From Pseudomonadota bacterium (GTDB taxonomy: Bacteria; Pseudomonadota; Gammaproteobacteria; Xanthomonadales; Rhodanobacteraceae): a stretch of 64,000 bases of DNA. Under the pieces are notes generated by a model, which was not told the origin of the DNA, made no database searches, and saw only the letters and a list, made by a program, of their open reading frames with translations. This document shows positions 11,138 to 18,665 of the stretch, piece by piece; position 1 is the stretch's first letter; each line of letters opens with the position of its first letter. The stretch covers positions 1-64,000 of the forward strand of contig JAJYSM010000003.1 of the NCBI GenBank assembly GCA_021793575.1, read 5' to 3'. The position numbers and the translations under genes were made by a program.

Positions 11138-11968
11138 TCATTTCTCGATATCGGTCAGGCCGCGGATGAACCAGCGCTGCGCCAGCAGCAGCACCAGCAA
11201 CGGCGGCAGCAGCGCCAGCAGCGCGGTGGTCATCACCAAGTCCCAGCGCGGCAGCGCAAAGCTGGTGCCGGCATTGATCAGCCCCTGCATCCCCATCACG
11301 ACCGTGGCGTAGCGCGCATCGGTGGTGGTCAGCAGCGGCCACAGGTACTGGTTCCAGCCGTAGACGAACTCCAGCACGAACAGCGCCGCCAGCGGCGTGC
11401 GCGCCAATGGCAGCGCGCTGTGCAGGAAAAACTGCAACGGCCCGGCGCCATCCATGCGCGCCGCATCCAGCAGGCTCGGCGGCATGCTGGCAAAGAACTG
11501 GCGCAGCAGGAACGTGGCCGTCGCCGAGGCGATCAGCGGCACGATCAGCACCCCATAGCTGTTCAGCAGATGCAGCCCGGCGCTGACCTGGAAGGTGGGG
11601 TAGAAGCGCACCTCCAGCGGCAGCATCAGCGAGCTCAGGATCAGCACGAACGCGGTGCGCCGCAGCGGGAAGCGGAAGTACACCACCGCGTACGCGGACA
11701 GCGTGGCCAGCATGAGCTTGCCCAGCGCAATACCGAGTGCCATCACCAGGCTGTTGCCCAGCATCCGCAGCACGCTGGGCGAGCCGGGCAGCCCGGCACC
11801 CAGCACCGTGCGCAGGTTGGCCAGCAGCCTGTTGCCGGGCAGCCACGGCAGCCGCCCGAGCAGATCACCCGGCGCGTGGCTGGCGGCAATCAGCGCCGCG
11901 TACAGCGGCAACGCCAGCAGCAGCGCCTGCAACAACAGCGCGCTGCGCCGCAACCACTGGCGCTTCAC
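11138..11968 (-). CDS. ugpE: sn-glycerol-3-phosphate ABC transporter permease
   Basis: MalG-like permease with EAA-like loop PPSLLDAARMDGAGPLQFFLHSALPLARTPLAALFVLEFVYGWNQYLWPLL. Confidence 0.9.
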   Translation of the reverse strand: MKRQWLRRSALLLQALLLALPLYAALIAASHAPGDLLGRLPWLPGNRLLANLRTVLGAGLPGSPSVLRMLGNSLVMALGIALGKLMLATLSAYAVVYFRFPLRRTAFVLILSSLMLPLEVRFYPTFQVSAGLHLLNSYGVLIVPLIASATATFLLRQFFASMPPSLLDAARMDGAGPLQFFLHSALPLARTPLAALFVLEFVYGWNQYLWPLLTTTDARYATVVMGMQGLINAGTSFALPRWDLVMTTALLALLPPLLVLLLAQRWFIRGLTDIEK

Positions 11969-12873
11969 GCTGGCACCCGTCGCCGCTGCAGCCGCAGCTG
12001 CAGCACGCCCAGCCCGGTCACCAGCAGCATCAGCAGCAGCGACTGCACCGCGGCCGCGCCCTGATCGAAATTGCGGAAGGCATCCTCATACAGCTTGTAC
12101 ACCAGCGTCTCGGTGGCGTGGTCGGGACCGCCCTGGGTCAATACATCGATCAGGCCGAAGGTATCGAACAGCACGAAGGTCAGATCGGTCACCACCAGGA
12201 ACAGCGTGGTCGGCGCCAGCAGCGGCCAGATCACATCGCGCACCCGGCGCCAGCCACGCGCGCCGTCCAGCGCCGCCGCCTCCAGCAGCGAGGGCGGCAG
12301 CGATTGCAGCGCCGCGCCGTAGAACAGAAAGTTGTACGCCAGCAACTGCCACACCGTGGTGGCCAGCACCAGCGCCTGCGCCTGCCCCGTCTGCAGCGCC
12401 GGGTTCCAGTGCACGCCGGCGTGTTCCAGCAGCCCCGCGCCCAGCCCCACCTGCGGCCGAAACAGGAACACCCACAGTGCGGCGCTGATCGCCGGCGCCA
12501 ATGCGTACGGCCACAGAAACAGTGTGCGGAACAGCGTGCGGCCCGAGCGCAGTCCCTCCACCGCCACCGCCAGCGCAAACCCCCCGGCCAGCGCGAGCAC
12601 GCTGGTCAGCAGCGCATACGCCAGCGTCAGCAGCAAGGCGTGCCCGTATTCGGCACTGGACAGCGTGTGCGCAAAGTGCCGCAGCCCGACAAACTCCTCG
12701 CTGAGGCCGAACGCATCGCCCTGATAAAACGCATCGCGCAGCGCCCGCAGCGTCGGCCACAGGAAGAACACCGCGATCACCGCCAGCTGCGGTGCCAGCA
12801 GCAGCGACGGCAGCAGCCAGCCGCGAAACCACGCCCCCGGCAACGGCGCACCGGCAGCCTGCGAGCCGCCCAT
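11965..12873 (-). CDS. ugpA: sn-glycerol-3-phosphate ABC transporter permease
   Basis: MalF-like permease with EAA-like loop LPPSLLEAAALDGARGWRRVRDVIWPLLAPTTLF; 4-bp overlap with ugpE. Confidence 0.9.
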   Translation of the reverse strand: MGGSQAAGAPLPGAWFRGWLLPSLLLAPQLAVIAVFFLWPTLRALRDAFYQGDAFGLSEEFVGLRHFAHTLSSAEYGHALLLTLAYALLTSVLALAGGFALAVAVEGLRSGRTLFRTLFLWPYALAPAISAALWVFLFRPQVGLGAGLLEHAGVHWNPALQTGQAQALVLATTVWQLLAYNFLFYGAALQSLPPSLLEAAALDGARGWRRVRDVIWPLLAPTTLFLVVTDLTFVLFDTFGLIDVLTQGGPDHATETLVYKLYEDAFRNFDQGAAAVQSLLLMLLVTGLGVLQLRLQRRRVPA

Positions 12874-14207
12874 CAGCGTTCGCCGCCCGCCGTTTCACCG
12901 AAGCGCTGCAGCAGCCCGTCGCCTTGCTGCACGACCTGCTTCAGCGCCGCCTCCGGCGTCTGCTTGCCGGCCAGCACGGCCTCGAGCGCGTTGCGCTGGA
13001 TCTGCCGCAGCTGCGGCAGATAGCCCAGCCGCAGGCCGCGCGTCCACGCCAGCGGCGGCTTGTTGGACAGCTCCTGCACCGCCACCAGCGCGCCCGGATT
13101 CTGCCGGTAGTAACCGCTGGCCTGCAGCGCGTCGTAACCGCCGCGGGTCACCGGCACATAGCCGGTGGTGCGCGCCCACTGCGCCTGCACCGGCGCGCTC
13201 ATCAGGTAATGCAGAAACGCGGCGATGCCGGGCAGATGATCGGCCGGCACGCGTGCCATCACCCACAGCGAGGCGCCGCCGGTGAGGCTGTTCTGCGGCG
13301 CACCCGGCACACTGGCGGCATGCGGCATCGGCGCGATGCCCCAGGGGAAACGCGCGCCGCCCGCGATCGCCGCCATCGACGAGGAGCTGTCCATGTACAT
13401 CGCGCAGGTCTGGTTGATGAACAGCGGCAGCGCGTTGCTTTCCGGACCGCCGTAGCGGAACACGCCGCTGCGTGACCACGCCGCCAGGTCGCCGAGATGT
13501 TTGCGGAAGGCTGGCGCATCCAGCAGCAGATGCACACCGCGAAAGGTCTTGTAGCCGTTGTCGTCGCTGGCATACGGCAAGCCGTTCCAGGCCGCGAACT
13601 GCTCGAACTGGATCCACTCCGGCCAGCCCGTGCTGAAGCCGCATTTCGCGCCCGACGCCAGCAGCCGGGTGCCGGCCGCGCCCATCTGCGCCCAGCTGGT
13701 CGGCGGCGCCACGCCGGCGCGCGCCAGCATGGCCTTGTTGTAGTACAGCACCGGGGTCGAGGCATTGAACGGCAGCGACAGCAGCCGCCCCTGCGCGTCG
13801 GCGTAATAGCTGGCGGCCGCGGGGATGAACAGGCCGGTGGCGAACGGCTGCTTCTGCTGCTGCATCAGCGCATCCACCGGCACGGTCGCGCCGCGCGCGC
13901 TCATCATGGTGGCGGTGCCGACATCGAACACCTGCACGATGTCCGGCGGCGAGCCGGCACGAAACGCGGCGATCGCCGCCAGCATGGTCTGGTCGTAGCT
14001 GCCGCGGTTGACCGCGATGACCTGATAGCGATCCTGCGTGGCGTTGAAGCCGTCCACCAGGTGCTGCACTTCCACCCCCAGCTCGCCGCTCATGGCGTGC
14101 CAGAACTGGATCGGCACGCGCGCCGCGTGGGCGGGCACAGCCAGCATGATGGCGACCAGCCACAGGCCCGCACGGGCGAAGCGCCGCATGGCGATGCGAA
14201 ACATCAT
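12873..14207 (-). CDS. ugpB: sn-glycerol-3-phosphate ABC transporter substrate-binding protein
   Basis: Signal peptide, then VPIQFWHAMSGELGVEVQHLVDGFNATQDRYQVIAVNRGSYDQTMLAAIAAFRAG (UgpB-like); first gene of the operon. Confidence 0.93.
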   Translation of the reverse strand: MMFRIAMRRFARAGLWLVAIMLAVPAHAARVPIQFWHAMSGELGVEVQHLVDGFNATQDRYQVIAVNRGSYDQTMLAAIAAFRAGSPPDIVQVFDVGTATMMSARGATVPVDALMQQQKQPFATGLFIPAAASYYADAQGRLLSLPFNASTPVLYYNKAMLARAGVAPPTSWAQMGAAGTRLLASGAKCGFSTGWPEWIQFEQFAAWNGLPYASDDNGYKTFRGVHLLLDAPAFRKHLGDLAAWSRSGVFRYGGPESNALPLFINQTCAMYMDSSSSMAAIAGGARFPWGIAPMPHAASVPGAPQNSLTGGASLWVMARVPADHLPGIAAFLHYLMSAPVQAQWARTTGYVPVTRGGYDALQASGYYRQNPGALVAVQELSNKPPLAWTRGLRLGYLPQLRQIQRNALEAVLAGKQTPEAALKQVVQQGDGLLQRFGETAGGER

Positions 14208-14369
14208 GATAAAAAAGCCCCGGTCGATGACACTACGGCGTCAGGCTAGCCAGCCTGTGTGACAAGTTGACGACGCGCCGCCAAACGCCACCGGCACACT
14301 GCCGCCAAACTGCAACACGCGTTGACCAGCATGCCGGTTTGCCGCTCCTTTACTGCATCGAGGTCGCAC

Positions 14370-16397
14370 ATGTCCCGTCCTGCCCCGCTTCCGCTGCGCC
14401 TGCTGGCCGCCACCCTGCTGCTGGCCAGCCTGTCGCTGGCGCCCGCACTCGCCACCGGCCCGGCCCCCGCCACGCCGCCGGTCGCCGCCGCGCGGGCGGC
14501 CGGCACCCACCGCATCATCGTGTTCGTGTGGGACGGCATGCGGCCGGATGCGATCAGCGCGCAGGACACGCCGCACCTGCTGGCGCTGGCACAGCGCGGG
14601 GTGTGGTTCAGCGACAACCACGCCACCTACCCCACCTTCACCATGGCCAACGCGTCGAGCTTCGCCACCGGCGCGTTCCCCGGGCCGATCGGTTTCTACG
14701 GCAACAGCTTCTGGGCGCCCGGCGCCAAGGGCAGCAACGCGAAGGGCCAGCCGGCCAATTTCCAGAACCCGATCTTCACCGAGGACTACGCCGTGCTGCG
14801 CGATCTCGACGCACGCGACGACGGCGCCCTGCTGCAGGTGCCGACCCTGCTGGCCACCGCGCAGCAGGCCGGCCTGACCACCGCGGTGATCGGCAAGTCC
14901 GGCCCGGCGTTCCTGCAGAACTACAAGCTCGCCAACGATGGCAGCCTGCGCGGCGTGCTGCTGGATGAAAACACCGCGCTGCCGCTGGCCTTCGCCAAAG
15001 AGCTGCAGCGCGCCGGCTACCCGCTGCCGGCCAACAGCGTGCACACCTACCCGCCCGCGCAGCTGCAGCTGGCCGCCGACAACGGCGCGCCCACCGCGCC
15101 GGGCAAGCTGGTCACGCTGAAGGATGGCGTCACCTCCGACGCCAGCGCCGCGGTCGAGACCACGCCCGGGCCGGCCAATGCGTGGATGATGCAGGTGTAC
15201 CTGGACGAGGTGCTGCCCAAGCACCGGCCCGACGTGAGCGTGGTCTGGTTCCGCAACCCGGACACCACCCAGCACCAGTACGGCGTCGGCTCGCCGGAGT
15301 TCCACCTTGCGCTGCAGGCGCAGGACGAGCTGCTCGGCAAGCTGGAGGCGAAGCTGCGCGCGCTGGGGATGGCCGACAGCACCGACCTGATCGTGGTCTC
15401 CGACCACGGCCACAGCAACGTGGCCGGCCCGCGCGACCTGTTTCCGCTGCGCACGATCAACGACAGCCGCGTCGGCGGCATCGACAACGCGTGGGGCTAC
15501 TCGGTGTCCGGCAGCGTGCGCCTGGCCGACCAGCTCACCCGCGCCGGCTTCACCGCCTTCGACGGCCAGGGCTGCATCTACGCGCCGGTGATGAGCGGCG
15601 TGCGCGCCGACGGCACGCAGCTGCTGCCGACCCGCTACGACGACGACGGCAGCGTCTGCGGCAAGCCCGGCCCGTACACCACGCCCGGCTATCGTGTGCC
15701 GGACGTGCTGCCGAAGGGCGCGCTGGTGATCGCGCCGAACGACGGCACCGACTACTTCTACCAGCCCGAGCACGACGCCGCGGTGGTGAAGCGCGCGGTG
15801 CGCTTCCTGCAGTCGCGCGAATACGTCGGCGCGATCTTCGTGGCGCGCCGCTACGGCGCCATCCCCGGCACCCTGCCGGCCGAAGACGTGCACCTGGGCA
15901 ACGCGGCGCGCGGGCCGGACATCATCATCAGCTACGCGTGGGACGCGAACGCGGTGATCCAGGGTTTCCGCGGCACCGAATACGGCACCGTCTCCACCGA
16001 GCGCGGCCAGCACGGCAGCTTCAGCCCGATCGACGTGCACAACACCTTGCTCGCCGCCGGCCCGGATTTCCGCACGCGCTTCCGCGACCCGCTGCCCAGC
16101 GGCAACGTCGACCTGGCGCCCACCCTCGCCGCGCTGCTGGGGCTGAAGCTGCCGCAGGCGCAGGGCCGCGTGTTGCACGAGGCGCTCGCCGGCCAACTGG
16201 CGCAGCCGGTCAGCGCCTACCGCGTCACACCGGCGCAGCTGCGCCCGGCGCAGCCCGCCACCGGCCTGCGCATGCAGCGCATCGACGGCAGCCCGCTGCC
16301 GGCCACCCGGTTCGACTTCACCGTGCAGCTGAAGCAGCTGCAGCGCGGCGAGCAGCGCTGGACGTACTTCGATCAGGCCGGGCCGCAGCGGCAGTAA
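14370..16397 (+). CDS. Alkaline phosphatase family protein (nucleotide pyrophosphatase/phosphodiesterase superfamily)
   Basis: Signal peptide; HRIIVFVWDGMRPDAIS, NHATYPTFTMANASSFATG, LIVVSDHGHSN metal-binding motifs; divergent from ugpB. Confidence 0.88.
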   Translation: MSRPAPLPLRLLAATLLLASLSLAPALATGPAPATPPVAAARAAGTHRIIVFVWDGMRPDAISAQDTPHLLALAQRGVWFSDNHATYPTFTMANASSFATGAFPGPIGFYGNSFWAPGAKGSNAKGQPANFQNPIFTEDYAVLRDLDARDDGALLQVPTLLATAQQAGLTTAVIGKSGPAFLQNYKLANDGSLRGVLLDENTALPLAFAKELQRAGYPLPANSVHTYPPAQLQLAADNGAPTAPGKLVTLKDGVTSDASAAVETTPGPANAWMMQVYLDEVLPKHRPDVSVVWFRNPDTTQHQYGVGSPEFHLALQAQDELLGKLEAKLRALGMADSTDLIVVSDHGHSNVAGPRDLFPLRTINDSRVGGIDNAWGYSVSGSVRLADQLTRAGFTAFDGQGCIYAPVMSGVRADGTQLLPTRYDDDGSVCGKPGPYTTPGYRVPDVLPKGALVIAPNDGTDYFYQPEHDAAVVKRAVRFLQSREYVGAIFVARRYGAIPGTLPAEDVHLGNAARGPDIIISYAWDANAVIQGFRGTEYGTVSTERGQHGSFSPIDVHNTLLAAGPDFRTRFRDPLPSGNVDLAPTLAALLGLKLPQAQGRVLHEALAGQLAQPVSAYRVTPAQLRPAQPATGLRMQRIDGSPLPATRFDFTVQLKQLQRGEQRWTYFDQAGPQRQ

Positions 16398-16542
16398 TCG
16401 TTGCAGCGTTGCGGTGGTTCCGGCGAAAGCGACTGCAGTCGCGATGCTCAGGCTTGCGCGCTGATCGCCGGCGACCGGGCCGGCATCAAACGGCTGGCGC
16501 GCGGGGCGGTGGGGTTGCGTCCGCAGTGATCACCACCTGCGT

Positions 16543-16570
16543 CCTCTCCCCAGGCCTTATTGGGGAGAGG
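16543..16570. terminator. Hairpin CCTCTCCCC-aggccttatt-GGGGAGAGG
   Basis: 9-bp perfect stem 3' of the minus-strand XRE gene; resembles a dispersed intergenic hairpin. Confidence 0.45.
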
Positions 16571-16616
16571 GGGCGCCCCGGCTCTTCGCTTTGACTGTCA
16601 GTGCCAGCGCAAACGC

Positions 16617-16898
16617 TCAGGCCGCCTGACGCACGCGGATTTCCACATGCAGACCCGCCGCCGCGGCCATGTTGACCAGCGCGTCGATGCCGAACAGGTT
16701 GATCTTGCCGCGCATCAAGTCGGAGACCTGCGGCTGCGTCACGCCAAACAGCTTGGCGGCCTGCGCCTGGCTCATTTCGGTGCGGGCGATGTGCTTCTTG
16801 AGCGCCATCATCAGCTCGGAACGCAGCTTCAAGTTCTCGACCTCGGCCGGGGTGTCCTCGATCGCTTCCCACACGCTGGCATGTCGTTGCTTGCTCAT
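16617..16898 (-). CDS. XRE/HigA2-type helix-turn-helix antitoxin-like regulator (no adjacent toxin)
   Basis: LMMALKKHIARTEMSQAQAAKLFGVTQPQVSDLMRGKINLFGIDALVNMAAAAGLHVEIRV is typical of the antitoxin partner of RelE/Gp49-like toxins; no toxin ORF either side. Confidence 0.85.
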   Translation of the reverse strand: MSKQRHASVWEAIEDTPAEVENLKLRSELMMALKKHIARTEMSQAQAAKLFGVTQPQVSDLMRGKINLFGIDALVNMAAAAGLHVEIRVRQAA

Positions 16899-16921
16899 GC
16901 TCCCAACTCCTTGGCTGGGTA

Positions 16922-17165
16922 GGTGAAAGAGCTTTCACCCTCCTGCGGAGGGCGAGGTACTTCTCTTTTGCTTGTCCAAAAGAGAAGTACCCAAGAGAAA
17001 ACGACACCCCACTTGGCGCTCGCCGGGCTGCGCCCGCCGAGTCCGTGAGCCGAGGCCGGGCTTTTCGACAGGACTCCTGTCCTGGCGAAAAGGCATCGAC
17101 ATCCTGTCGATGCCCCTGCGGGCCTGATCGTCCTCGCCTCACCGCCGCACAGGGGAGGGGAAAGC
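16922..17165. repeat. Multi-hairpin intergenic element, probably a dispersed repeat
   Basis: Consecutive perfect inverted repeats: GGTGAAAG-ag-CTTTCACC; CCCTCC-tgc-GGAGGG; GGTACTTCTCTTTTG-cttgtc-CAAAAGAGAAGTACC (15-bp stem); CTTTTCGaCAGGACtcctGTCCTGgCGAAAAG; GCATCGACA-tcc-TGTCGATGC. 3' boundary is approximate. Confidence 0.7.
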
Positions 17166-17245
17166 AGAGCGATTCTCCGCAAGCCCCATGCAGCCAAGGA
17201 TTTGCTGGTACCCCGGTGACGCCGCCGGCATATGCCTTGGAAGTG

Positions 17246-17680
17246 TCAGCCAGCGCTGGTTGTACCCTGCAAGTAATAAGGCTCCATAGCCAGCTTCAAT
17301 GCTTTTGGTATGGACGGCCAGCTGTATTCGCCGTCCTCGGGACGCCAAGATTGCGATGAAGCAAATCGGGTGTATTGGCTTGCATGCGTGAGCAACTCAT
17401 CGTGCGGGTACAAATACCAGCCACCAGAGTGCGGAAAAACCACCCACAAGCCCTTGCCTCGATACTTGCGGCAGAGGGTGAGCCTACCCTTGAGTTGAAT
17501 TTTGACCGTCTCACCGGAGAGATGTTGGGCAAGGAAGTCTGCGCCGTTCCAATCGTCACTGAGCCGAATAGTTGCAAATCCGTAGTCAGCCAGAACCCCA
17601 GAAATCTTCTGGTAGTTGTAATTCTCTTTCTGGCGAGCTGAAAGTTCGGCGTAGGATATTTTGGGGAATCGAGTCTGCAT
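17246..17680 (-). CDS. Hypothetical protein, PD-(D/E)XK nuclease-like
   Basis: 144 aa: QKISGVLADYGFATIRLSDDWNGADFLAQHLSGETVKIQLKGRL fits D-x(n)-(E/Q)-x-K strand topology; locally lower GC than the flanks. Confidence 0.7.
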   Translation of the reverse strand: MQTRFPKISYAELSARQKENYNYQKISGVLADYGFATIRLSDDWNGADFLAQHLSGETVKIQLKGRLTLCRKYRGKGLWVVFPHSGGWYLYPHDELLTHASQYTRFASSQSWRPEDGEYSWPSIPKALKLAMEPYYLQGTTSAG

Positions 17681-17829
17681 GTTTTGCTGCCTAACTGTCA
17701 GGTCCCGAATCTTGGGGACAACGCAGGATCATTCAGCAACACTTTGAAGCCGTCAACGACGGGCACGACGGGCATAAAAGTGTCTGATGGCCGCGTAGGG
17801 CAAGTTCATACGTGGTGCCGAGGACCAGA

Positions 17830-18123
17830 TCAGGCCGCCGCCAGCTTGAGCTTGCCGACGCGCTTGAGGTCGGTGTTCTGGCGAGCCACCCACAGATCAT
17901 GGGCGGTCTGCATGGCCAGCCAGCTCTCCGGGGTGCGGCCGATGGCCTTGGACAAACGCAGCGCCATTTCCGGCGTGATCCGGCTGCTGCCTTTCAGGAC
18001 GCGGCTGAGGGTGGAGGCAGCCACGTCGAGTTTGAGCGCAAGCTCGCGGCCGCTGTAGCCGTGCGGTTCAAGGTAGACCGCGGTGATGAACTCGCCGGGA
18101 TGGGGAGGGTTATGCATGGTCAT
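17830..18123 (-). CDS. higA: HigA family addiction-module antitoxin (toxin partner absent)
   Basis: MTMHNPPHPGEFITAVYLEPHGYSGRELALKLDVAASTLSRVLKGSSRITPEMALRLSKAIGRTPESWLAMQTAHDLW is the HigA signature; GGAGG upstream. Confidence 0.9.
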   Translation of the reverse strand: MTMHNPPHPGEFITAVYLEPHGYSGRELALKLDVAASTLSRVLKGSSRITPEMALRLSKAIGRTPESWLAMQTAHDLWVARQNTDLKRVGKLKLAAA

Positions 18124-18274
18124 CAGCGGTAATCCTCCGCATGGCCTGGATGTTTTGCTGGCATCGGATCCAACGAGTGGGCCAAAGATCAATCAAACTC
18201 CATCAAAGGGTGAATCGCTTTGGGTCATCCATCGCCACGATGACGCCATGGCGATGGATTGAGTAACTGAACCA

Positions 18275-18538
18275 CTACTTGCAGCGGATCACCATGGTCT
18301 GGTTTGCCGCCGAGAAGAAGCGCTGAGGCTTGTTGCTCTGGTCAAAAATTTCATAGCCCCTGCCGCCGCAAAGCTCACCCGCCTTCTTGTAGCACTGTCC
18401 GATATCGTTCAATGCGGAGCAGTTTAGGCTGAAGCCCTGTTGACCTGATGGCGTCATGATGGGTGTGGCGGTAACACAGCCGGACAATGAAGCGACGACA
18501 GTCAATCCAGCCACAGCAAATGCGATCTTCAAATACAT
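18275..18538 (-). CDS. Small putative lipoprotein
   Basis: MYLKIAFAVAGLTVVASLSGC lipobox; 87 aa with additional cysteines. Confidence 0.75.
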   Translation of the reverse strand: MYLKIAFAVAGLTVVASLSGCVTATPIMTPSGQQGFSLNCSALNDIGQCYKKAGELCGGRGYEIFDQSNKPQRFFSAANQTMVIRCK

Positions 18539-18665
18539 GTTGAGCCCCTGTTTTTACGCTTGATGGATGCCCGTTCCCGGGCATGTACCCGAAAGTATGC
18601 CGTGCACTTGGTCGATGTGCCATGCATACATTACGTGCATCGCTTATCGTCGCGACGAGCACGCG

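Noticed and set aside
14241-16196. 651-aa minus-strand ORF opposite the phosphodiesterase gene
   Set aside because: Antisense shadow ORF; no recognisable motif.
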